A stretch of 64,000 nt of DNA, taken from an uncultured Porphyromonas sp. GTDB taxonomy: Bacteria > Bacteroidota > Bacteroidia > Bacteroidales > Porphyromonadaceae. The position numbers and the translations under genes were made by a program. The notes under the pieces are model-generated. The model saw nothing but the letters and a program-made list of their open reading frames with translations, did no database searches and had not been told where the DNA came from. How positions within the stretch are numbered: the stretch's first letter is position 1; each line of letters opens with the position of its first letter. Positions 1 through 6,567 of the stretch are shown here, one piece after another. The stretch covers positions 1-64,000 of the forward strand of contig UQBE01000002.1 of the NCBI GenBank assembly GCA_900539155.1, given 5' to 3'.

Positions 1-117
1 CGCAGGAGGGGATACGAAGGATCCATATTGCAGATACACGTCGTTTGTGACCTCCGCAGGAGGGGATACGAAGGATCCATATTGCAGATACACATCATTT
101 GTGACCTCCGCAGGAGG
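1..117. repeat. 54-bp tandem repeat at the window edge
   Basis: Two full units (1-54 and 55-108) and the first 9 bases of a third (109-117) are seen. The two full units differ at only a few bases near 40-45 and 94-99. The array may continue to the left of the window. The unit is 18 codons long, so it could be read in frame, but no convincing gene is visible here. Each unit junction carries the small palindrome CCTCCGCAGGAGG. Confidence 0.9.
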
Positions 118-132
118 TCAGACGAATCATAG

Positions 133-168
133 CCCCCAGTCGGAGGGCGTAGCCCGAACGACTGGGGG
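133..168. repeat. REP-like palindrome upstream of the Y1 transposase
   Basis: A perfect 10-bp stem (133-142 with 159-168; CCCCCAGTCG and its complement) encloses a 16-nt loop. A second, smaller hairpin (CGACCC/GGGTCG) follows at 190-206. Y1 transposases of the REP-associated type act on such palindromes, and one lies 450 bp downstream, so a REP role is plausible but inferred. The right arm with its flank (CCCGAACGACTGG) recurs at 51655-51667. Confidence 0.55.
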
Positions 169-352
169 GACAAAACGTCGCTCATTGATCGACCCCTTGT
201 GGGTCGGACTAGGAACAGCAAACACATTTGACTCGATCGAGGGGACGATAAAACTGGCGACCTATCGGGACAAACGGCTAGTTCTAGTCAGAGGGCCTCA
301 TTACAGCGGAATACTCACAAGATATGCGGGATTGCGGGATCTAGGGTAATTG

Positions 353-622
353 ATGTGGTCAGCCTTCTTTTTTACTACCTTTGATGAGCAATCGAGTCTA
401 GAGCGATATATGTTTTACGAGTTAATCAAAGAGGCAGGCGATGCCTGGTGGGTACAGCCCGACTGCCCCTGTCAGCCATTTCTACAGTACATCTTGGAGC
501 GGGACAAGCTACGTAATGCGCAGATAGAGGCTATATGCCACTACCTTTACCTCAAGGTGGCACACGAAAGTAAGCCTCTATATCAGACATTTACCGAGTC
601 CTTCCGATCGCAGACGTTATGA
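353..622 (+). CDS. small protein translationally coupled to the Y1 transposase
   Basis: This 89-residue protein is not recognised. ATG at 353 is preferred over the TTG at 350. It is acidic and aromatic-rich, has a PDCPC motif near the middle, and shows no signal peptide or membrane segment. Its TGA overlaps the ATG of the transposase (ATGA, 619-622), so the two are probably co-translated. The same reading frame is open upstream across the tandem repeat (47-349) but is closed by a TAA at 347-349. It could be an accessory protein of the transposase or a small host gene; nothing in the sequence decides this. Confidence 0.5.
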   Translation: MWSAFFFTTFDEQSSLERYMFYELIKEAGDAWWVQPDCPCQPFLQYILERDKLRNAQIEAICHYLYLKVAHESKPLYQTFTESFRSQTL

Positions 623-1068
623 GTACAGATAATTATATCTCGCTTTATTATCACCTCGTCTTCTCAACGAAGGAGCGGAAGCCGTCTATCCATCCTGACA
701 TACAGGAGCGCCTATATGCCTACATACAGGCTTGTACCAAAGCGGGATTCTACTCTGTTATAAATGTAAATGGGATGACGGATCATATCCACATCTTACT
801 GGTTGCTTATTCAGGAGAGTTTGTTGTCTCACACTTTGTCCGAGAGATCAAGAAGTCGACCAACAAGTTCCTAAACACAGAGGTAAGTACACGTGGATCT
901 TTTGCTTGGCAAGAGGGGTACTTTGCGAGTACAGTGAGCCGTCGGGATGTCGTAGCTGTCAGCTCCTATATTGATAGGCAAAAAGAGCATCACGGCAAGC
1001 TTGGCTTTGAGAAAGAGTTAACAATCATATTTGGATTAGGTGCAGCTCAAGACGAGTCACACTCGTAA
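619..1068 (+). CDS. IS200/REP-type Y1 single-strand transposase
   Basis: The protein is a Y1 (HUH) transposase of the IS200/TnpA_REP family, which cuts and joins single-stranded DNA at hairpins using one tyrosine. The 149 residues are a normal full length. It shows the N-terminal YYHLVFSTKER strand, the metal-binding HIH triad in TDHIHILL, and the catalytic tyrosine in SSYIDRQKEHH with the usual downstream Gln and His-His. There is no adjoining TnpB, so it is either an IS200-like element or a domesticated REP-associated enzyme. A palindrome at 133-168 is a candidate substrate. Flanking left-end/right-end hairpins typical of an intact IS200 were not clearly identified. Confidence 0.85.
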   Translation: MSTDNYISLYYHLVFSTKERKPSIHPDIQERLYAYIQACTKAGFYSVINVNGMTDHIHILLVAYSGEFVVSHFVREIKKSTNKFLNTEVSTRGSFAWQEGYFASTVSRRDVVAVSSYIDRQKEHHGKLGFEKELTIIFGLGAAQDESHS

Positions 1069-1155
1069 CCCAAGTTTCACGGGAGAGGACGTGTAGCGGC
1101 TGCTGGTAGCGGGCGGGATCGTTTGTGGTATGGACTTTGTGTCCTACAGATTTTC

Positions 1156-1190
1156 ATTGCTGTCCTTTCTGCCTTTTATCGGACAGCAAT
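1156..1190. other. perfect 10-bp hairpin
   Basis: ATTGCTGTCC at 1156-1165 pairs with 1181-1190 across a 15-nt loop rich in T and C. It lies 90 bp after the transposase and could be its terminator or the right boundary of the mobile unit. The rest of the 1069-1240 gap shows nothing recognisable. Confidence 0.6.
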
Positions 1191-1240
1191 AATATGGAGT
1201 AAAATCTTCTTGGGCTAAACAAGAGTCTATCGGAGAAGAT

Positions 1241-1354
1241 ATGTACCCGTTTTGTCGTTTTTGGGTACATGTTGTTTATGACGTGTACCCGTTTTTCCGT
1301 TTTCGGGTACATGTCGAGTGTGACGTGTACCCGTTTTGTCGTTTTTGGGTACAT
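1241..1354. repeat. 42-bp tandem repeat x3, six GTAC boxes
   Basis: Three units start at 1241, 1283 and 1325, exactly 42 bp apart. Each has a hairpin arm RTGTACCC and its partner GGGTACAT, with 14 nt between them. Counting each arm as one box centred on GTAC gives six boxes with spacings 22, 20, 22, 20 and 22 bp, about two helical turns. Both strands are open through the array (14-residue repeats such as MYPKTTKRVH on the minus strand), but this follows from the 42-bp unit and is not evidence of coding. Confidence 0.9.
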
Positions 1355-1366
1355 ATCTCTTATACA

Positions 1367-1404
1367 ACAAGGCGGACTAGACGCTATGGTCTAGCCCGCC
1401 TTGT
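1367..1404 (-). terminator. probable terminator of the PepSY-like gene
   Basis: A 16-bp stem with one mismatch (1367-1382 with 1389-1404, 6-nt loop) lies 50 bp after the stop codon of the minus-strand lipoprotein gene. The trailing U tract on the minus strand is weak (TGTTGTATAA), so termination is probable rather than certain. Confidence 0.55.
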
Positions 1405-1453
1405 GCGTTGTTGCTATGTAGTGTCTAGCGGATTATATTTGGTCTCTAGCAGA

Positions 1454-1906
1454 TTAGTTGTGATAGACGCGTACCTCGGTGATGACACCTTGGGGCGTGA
1501 TGTAGACGTACTCGTCACGGTCTCCTCGCAGCTCTATCTCAAAGCGGTAGTAAGAGCCCTGTGGCATCTCGATGAAGTCGATATCGTCAATGCGCTCATT
1601 GGGATACTTCTGCCGGAGTGCCTGCATGACGACCTCGGGGACGCTCCTCTGGGCGACCTCCCAGCTCGTGGAGATCCACTCACAGGAGTTCGTGAAGCGT
1701 ACCTCCTTTTCCTTTTTGTCGTGCCGTATCTCCACCTCGACCATGCCGTCATCGTAGTCCACATCTAGGATGCGGGCGTTGGCATAGCGGTCGTTTAGCG
1801 TCCTCATACATTGCTCACTGAGGTGCCAGTCCTTAGTCTGTCCACAAGAAGCAAAAAGCGCTACACTGCAAGTCATCAGGAGCGCTATAAATAGAGTTCT
1901 TTTCAT
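1454..1906 (-). CDS. PepSY-like lipoprotein
   Basis: This 150-residue protein has a lipoprotein signal peptide: KR, a hydrophobic core, then lipobox FASC with Cys21. It is therefore expected to be lipid-anchored in the cell envelope. The mature part resembles the PepSY-like domain (formerly DUF2874) found in many Bacteroidetes secreted proteins: alternating acidic strands with WEV and a C-terminal YVYITPQGVITEVRVY strand. The exact role of the family is unknown; inhibitor or binding roles have been suggested. It has its own -7 box (1966-1973) and a hairpin terminator, so it is probably a single-gene unit. Confidence 0.7.
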   Translation of the reverse strand: MKRTLFIALLMTCSVALFASCGQTKDWHLSEQCMRTLNDRYANARILDVDYDDGMVEVEIRHDKKEKEVRFTNSCEWISTSWEVAQRSVPEVVMQALRQKYPNERIDDIDFIEMPQGSYYRFEIELRGDRDEYVYITPQGVITEVRVYHN

Positions 1907-1965
1907 AGGTTCATTATAGGGTTATCAGATTAGTAAAGGTGGAGGGAAGTGTGACCCTCCAAACA

Positions 1966-1973
1966 CAAAGATA
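1966..1973 (-). promoter_or_regulatory. -7 box TATCTTTG for the lipoprotein gene
   Basis: This matches the Bacteroidetes -7 consensus TAnnTTTG, read on the minus strand, about 60 nt before the ATG at 1906. A small GGAGGG/CCCTCC hairpin (1941-1960) would lie in the leader. Confidence 0.6.
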
Positions 1974-2050
1974 AGACTAATTTTCAATCACCACTGGCAG
2001 AGCATGCTCTTCCTCGGGGCTCTACCGCATTAGAAGTTTCTAGAGGTCCT

Positions 2051-2860
2051 TTAGGTGTGTAATTTATTTCGCTCGTAGGTGTCGCAGATAAACTGAATCA
2101 AAACAATTGCACTACCGACGGCTAATCTTGCGTGTCTTGGTTGTAACCCTTTATATGAAGACGTTTTACCATGACCACTTCCATAGAAGTTTCTAAGCTC
2201 TGCCAATCCCTGAGTTATAGCTTTTAGACTACCTAAAATCTGCTTTATAGATTTAGCCCCTTTGATATCGTCCTCTATATCACTAGGCATTAGCTTAAAG
2301 TGCTTAAAGAGTTCATCTACTAGCTTTGTCATATTCCATTTAGGATCTACCGCTATTTTCTCTTCTTCTAGTATCGTCTTACAATAACTTTCGATTAGCT
2401 CTTTCGCCTTCCCGATAGCCTCTGTCGGATTGGTCTCTTGAAACTTTCTCATCAGGTCAATCTGATCCCTAATGTATTCACTATTAAAAGAATTTGGATC
2501 TGACAAGTCTAATGGCTTTTCATTAAGGGCTTTGGATTCCCTTTCTATAATAGCCTTACAATTCTCATATTGTTGGTACCGCCTGGGATCTTTGCTACGA
2601 TCATTCTGAAGAGCTCCCGATAATTCATAGTATCTTAGTAAAGCTGCAAGCAACTTGATGACATCCCTTTTTGGAGTTTCAGAATCATAGACATACGCCA
2701 TCAAAGATTTCCCTCTAGACTCTTGGTATCTCTTGCACACAGGCACACCAATCTCTCTAGCAGTGAACTCGTCAAATCCTTTTTTTGAGAAGTCTAGGAC
2801 ATACCCTTGATTATTGAAGAAGTTTAAACAGGCTTCTATTTCTACATCTAGAATGCTCAT
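2051..2860 (-). CDS. Abi_C/HEPN-type abortive infection protein
   Basis: The 269-residue protein ends in an Abi_C-like domain (about residues 140-265): ELRNFYGSGHG followed by PRHARLAVGSAIVLIQF. The motif R223-N-...-H230 fits the Rx4-6H active site of HEPN ribonucleases, which in other abortive systems cut RNA after phage infection (family knowledge). The N-terminal half is helical and has no recognised domain. The gene lies 45 nt downstream of the type III restriction subunit on the same strand, so it probably belongs to the same defence operon. Its base composition is visibly AT-richer than its neighbours (2221-2280 has 20 G+C of 60), which suggests separate acquisition. Confidence 0.75.
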   Translation of the reverse strand: MSILDVEIEACLNFFNNQGYVLDFSKKGFDEFTAREIGVPVCKRYQESRGKSLMAYVYDSETPKRDVIKLLAALLRYYELSGALQNDRSKDPRRYQQYENCKAIIERESKALNEKPLDLSDPNSFNSEYIRDQIDLMRKFQETNPTEAIGKAKELIESYCKTILEEEKIAVDPKWNMTKLVDELFKHFKLMPSDIEDDIKGAKSIKQILGSLKAITQGLAELRNFYGSGHGKTSSYKGLQPRHARLAVGSAIVLIQFICDTYERNKLHT

Positions 2861-2905
2861 ACCCGCTTGTTAACGAATTTCCAAATCGACTTTTTAAGGT
2901 CTCCA

Positions 2906-5900
2906 CTACCCCTCCATCACCTTATCCATCAGAGCTTGGTAGCTATTGACCACGTCGTAGACCACGTTGTCATGCTCGCTGATCGCCTTAAAGTGGCGAG
3001 CGGCGCACTCTAGTTTGGCATCCTCGGCACCACGGAGCTCAGAGCGCTCCCACGAGGTACCTTTAGTCTCTGCGACGAAGTAGATATGCTTCACATCCTT
3101 ATGCTCATCAAAGGCGATAGCCCAGTCTGGACTATACTTTCCCATAGGCGTGTTGATATAAAACCCCTTCGGAAGCTTCGTGTAGACCACCACGTCGCTA
3201 CTATCCTCTAGATCCTCCGCAAAGGAGCGCTCCACCTGACTATCTATACGTACCAAATCATAGAGAGACTTAGCACTTCGGATCACATCCACACCAATAC
3301 GACCACAGATCGTCTCCTCCGTAAAGACATTCGTATCGTACCGTTGCTCCGTGCGGTGGTAGCTGATCTGCTCTACCACAGCTAGTGCCATCTCATCCTT
3401 GATGATGCGAGCAGACCTCTGGATGAACTCCTCGGGGTTGCTCTTGAACTTGTCAAAAGTCTCCCTCCTCACCCCTTTGAGGATCTCTACGATCGTGCGC
3501 CGTGTCAAGCCCGTCGCAGAGACTAGACTACCCACCAGATCATACTGTACATGCTGGCTCACTGTCTCCTGCAGATGATAGGTTGTAGTTTGCTCACGCA
3601 CCATAGCTGTACCCTGGTGGAGAGCCTCCACATTTTCTATCTGATTCATCTCGCCACGCTCTACCACAAGACGTATAGCCGTCACACGCAGACGATCATC
3701 TAGTGCTCTAATCGCCTTGGTGATCAGCTCAGACGTGTCAAAGTCCACCTGATAGACGCTTCGCACATTGATACGACGCCACAGCTCCTGAAACTCTCGG
3801 CGCTTCAACTGCTCCTCGACGACATGCCCAGACTTGTTCTCTCGGCTATTATCTAATCGCCATGAGCTCGGGTCGAAGACACGCTCTAGCGTACGGATAA
3901 TCACAGCACTCATCGGTGCCAGATCATCGCCAAAGCTTAGCTCGCCACGCTCCTTCGCCTCGTGATACGCCTGCGTCAGTAGACCCGCATCGTCTACGTA
4001 GTCACGCCGTAGCAGAGCACGATAGATCTTGCGTGCCACCTCGGGGGTGATCACCTCCTTGTCGCCAGACGCGGTCTCGTACTCTACCCCTGTGAAGAGA
4101 CCCTCCGTCACCTCTCTCGGACGATCCTTGACCACCTCCGCTATCTCATGCTGTAGCTGCTCTGCAAAGCTCTCGTAGCTCTGACTAGCTATCACCGTCA
4201 GCACGTTTATGTCAAAAGTGCTGCTCCAGCCCAGCTCTTCGGCATCCTGTCGCTTGCCTTCGCTATTCACACAGAGACGCATACCGCGTCCCACCTCCTG
4301 ACGCTTTTTGATCTCGCTGTCTGTTTCACGGAGCGTGCAGATCTGGAAGACATTCGGATTGTCCCACCCCTCGCGCAGTGCCGAGTGAGAGAAGATAAAG
4401 CGTGTCGGCTCCTCAAGACTCAAGAGTCGCTCCTTATTCTTCATAATCAGGTCATAGGCATCCTCATCATTGCTGCCCCCCTCGCCACGGTTCACCTTGG
4501 AGTCAATAAATTTACCACGCTTGTCTCGTGAGAAGTAGCCATTGTGTACCTCCTCAGCAGTAAAGCGAGAGAGATAGTCTCGGTACGACGCATCATAGCG
4601 ACTTAGCTCGTCATCCTTCAGCTCCTGTACCAGCTGACTATACTCCTCCTCAAAGATCTCCGCATAGCGTCCCTTGTAGGTCGCATCACCTTCATAACGA
4701 CGATAGTTATCCACATGGTCGATGAAGAAGAGACTCAGCACCTTGATGCCCTTAGGGTACAACTCCCGCTCCCGCTCGAGGTGCGTCCGTATCGTCTCAC
4801 GGATCTGCACACGACGCATAGCCTCCTCTGTAACTCGCCCCACGGCATCACCCTCGTAAAGTTCTAGACCGTTGAGCAGCTGTATCGTGCCCGAGAGCCC
4901 ATCGATAGACTCTATCACGTAGAGATCCTGATACTCCGCTAGCTCTCCACTAAGCGCATAGAGATCATCCCCCTGTCTCACAAGGCGGCTCACCTGACGC
5001 GTACCTGTAGCACTCTTTATGTCCAGTGATATCCGCGCTTTGGGAGCACGATCTTTACGTATCACCACCTCCTCTAGATATAGGTATCCACTGGTTGCGC
5101 TGTTTCCTTTCTGGCTGATGCCTTTCACCTGGATCTTTTTCACCAGACGCTTGTTGTAAGCATCGATAGCATCAAGACGGTAGACCATATTGAGTACCTC
5201 ACGATGTGTCGCCGAGTAGCGTAGTAGCATGAGTGGGTTAAAGAGCTTGATCCCCTTTCGTGTCTTATTTCCTCTGTTAGCACCCAGCACGCTCTGAGGC
5301 TCATCGATGATCATGATCGGATTGGTCTTTGCCAAGATATCAATAGGACGACGACTGCCAAACTCATCGCGACGAGAGAAGATGATACGTGCATCCTTAT
5401 TATTCTTCGTCTCGTCAAAGGAACTGTTGAACGCCTGCATATTGATGATCATCGCCTGCATATTAGATTCGTTGGCGAAGGCGTCGATACGGGTCAACTG
5501 CTTGGAGTTGTAGACGAAGTGCTGTATGCGCTGTGTCTCGTAGAGCTGCGCGAAGTGCTCGCTCATCGACTCAAAGCTCTTGGCAACGCCCTCACGGATG
5601 GCAACGCTCGGCACTACGATGATAAACTTACTCCAGCCGTACGACTTGTTTAGCTCATACATCGTCTTGATATAGGTGTAGGTCTTGCCCGTACCCGTCT
5701 CCATCTCAATGGTTAGGTTGATGCCCTCCCCTTCGAGCTGGTCAATAGGCTTGATCCCCTGTTCTATCTGTATCGTACGTACATTTTTACGGATAGTCTC
5801 ATACGGTATCTGTAGCGGTGCATTGCCAAAGCCCGTACTCACAAGACTAGCTGCGCACTCGCCTTGATCCATCTGGTGCTCATAGCGGTCATACTTAGGC

Positions 5901-5974
5901 TGCCCCTGGAAGGCGCGCACGACGCTCCGTGCCGCCTCCTCTTGAAATGATTGATGCTTGTATTGGAGTTGCAT
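2906..5974 (-). CDS. res: type III restriction endonuclease subunit Res
   Basis: The subunit translocates along DNA with ATP and cleaves when it meets another complex in the opposite orientation; it works only together with Mod. The 1022 residues are a normal length for Res. It has Walker A TGTGKT (93-98), the Walker B/DExx motif IIDEPQ (DEPQ 224-227), SF2 motif VI around QEVGRGMRL, and a C-terminal PD-(D/E)xK nuclease (D950, E969, K971 in PDWAIAF...AETKG). All catalytic motifs are intact. It is separated from the upstream four-helix and mod genes by 199 bp of repeats (5978-6186), so it may have its own promoter or depend on read-through. Confidence 0.95.
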   Translation of the reverse strand: MQLQYKHQSFQEEAARSVVRAFQGQPKYDRYEHQMDQGECAASLVSTGFGNAPLQIPYETIRKNVRTIQIEQGIKPIDQLEGEGINLTIEMETGTGKTYTYIKTMYELNKSYGWSKFIIVVPSVAIREGVAKSFESMSEHFAQLYETQRIQHFVYNSKQLTRIDAFANESNMQAMIINMQAFNSSFDETKNNKDARIIFSRRDEFGSRRPIDILAKTNPIMIIDEPQSVLGANRGNKTRKGIKLFNPLMLLRYSATHREVLNMVYRLDAIDAYNKRLVKKIQVKGISQKGNSATSGYLYLEEVVIRKDRAPKARISLDIKSATGTRQVSRLVRQGDDLYALSGELAEYQDLYVIESIDGLSGTIQLLNGLELYEGDAVGRVTEEAMRRVQIRETIRTHLERERELYPKGIKVLSLFFIDHVDNYRRYEGDATYKGRYAEIFEEEYSQLVQELKDDELSRYDASYRDYLSRFTAEEVHNGYFSRDKRGKFIDSKVNRGEGGSNDEDAYDLIMKNKERLLSLEEPTRFIFSHSALREGWDNPNVFQICTLRETDSEIKKRQEVGRGMRLCVNSEGKRQDAEELGWSSTFDINVLTVIASQSYESFAEQLQHEIAEVVKDRPREVTEGLFTGVEYETASGDKEVITPEVARKIYRALLRRDYVDDAGLLTQAYHEAKERGELSFGDDLAPMSAVIIRTLERVFDPSSWRLDNSRENKSGHVVEEQLKRREFQELWRRINVRSVYQVDFDTSELITKAIRALDDRLRVTAIRLVVERGEMNQIENVEALHQGTAMVREQTTTYHLQETVSQHVQYDLVGSLVSATGLTRRTIVEILKGVRRETFDKFKSNPEEFIQRSARIIKDEMALAVVEQISYHRTEQRYDTNVFTEETICGRIGVDVIRSAKSLYDLVRIDSQVERSFAEDLEDSSDVVVYTKLPKGFYINTPMGKYSPDWAIAFDEHKDVKHIYFVAETKGTSWERSELRGAEDAKLECAARHFKAISEHDNVVYDVVNSYQALMDKVMEG

Positions 5975-5977
5975 GAT

Positions 5978-6186
5978 AGTAGATAGTGGTTAGTAATTAG
6001 TGGTTAGTAATTAGTGGTTAGTAATTAGTGGTTAGTGGGGGGGGGGTAGTGGTTGGTAGTTAGTGGGGAGTGGGGGGGGTAGTGGATAGCAATTGGTGAT
6101 AAGTGATAAGTAGTCAGCTGGGAGTGGACATCATAACTCTAGCAACTATCCACTAACTACTAACTACTAACCACTACCCACTAACC
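5978..6186 (+). repeat. heptad-flanked inverted element, copy A
   Basis: The left part is a run of TTAGTGG/TTAGTAA heptads (about 5978-6060) with pure G tracts at 6037-6046 (10 G) and 6072-6079 (8 G). A non-heptad core of 40 bp follows at 6109-6148. The right part is CCACTAA/CTACTAA heptads (6149-6186), the inverse complement of the left part. The core matches 8811-8850 on the opposite strand at 36 of 40 positions. The element fills the gap between the four-helix gene and res. Confidence 0.85.
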
Positions 6187-6536
6187 AACGCCTTCTTCAA
6201 TCCATACAGCATACATGCTATTTCTGTTAGGAGTGTATTACACTCTTCTGTTTCCTCTTGACGTAAGTATCCGATCTCAACGCAAAGCTCTAGCTGTGTC
6301 TCCAACTCTGCACGAGATTCTTGTGCTATATCTATAAATCGACCGAACTCTTTACGACTATTACGAGTAGCACCCTCTGCTATGTTAGAGGGTATGGACA
6401 CAGCAGCTCGTCGCATTTGATCTGACAAGCCAAACTGTTCCTCTTTTGGCAACGACCGTACAAGCTCATAAGTTAGCTTAGCGCACTGCATCGCCTTCTG
6501 CCAAACAAGTAACTCTCTAAAAGACTTCACCTTCAT
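6174..6536 (-). CDS. four-helix bundle protein (23S rRNA IVS-type)
   Basis: The 120-residue protein belongs to the S23/four-helix-bundle family first found in 23S rRNA intervening sequences; its molecular function is unknown. The family signature is clear: FRELLVWQKA, then FGLSDQMRRAAVSIPSNIAEG, then EFGRFIDIAQESRAELETQL. ATG 6536 is chosen because the longer frame (to 6575) only adds residues encoded by the CCACCAA heptad array. It lies 31 nt after mod and before res, so it is embedded in the restriction system. Members are often found near restriction or mobile genes, but a functional link is inference. Confidence 0.85.
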   Translation of the reverse strand: MKVKSFRELLVWQKAMQCAKLTYELVRSLPKEEQFGLSDQMRRAAVSIPSNIAEGATRNSRKEFGRFIDIAQESRAELETQLELCVEIGYLRQEETEECNTLLTEIACMLYGLKKALVSG

Positions 6537-6537
6537 A

Positions 6538-6567
6538 ACTAACCACCAACCACCAACCACCAACCAC
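6538..6567. repeat. CCACCAA heptad array between mod and the four-helix gene
   Basis: About four tandem heptads of the form CCACCAA exactly fill the space between the mod stop codon (6568) and the ATG at 6536. On the minus strand they would lie in the ribosome-binding region of the four-helix gene, so unit number could affect its translation. Confidence 0.85.

Noticed and set aside
47..349. 100-residue ORF across the 54-bp repeat and REP-like palindrome
   Set aside because: It is made of repeat and hairpin sequence, has no recognisable domain, and ends at a TAA directly before the next small gene.
1154..1768. ORFs on both strands across the 42-bp repeat (MYPKTTKRVH and MYPFCRFWVH repeats)
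   Set aside because: The 42-bp unit keeps any frame open; the plus-strand ORF runs antisense into the lipoprotein gene and the minus-strand ORF crosses the 1156-1190 hairpin.
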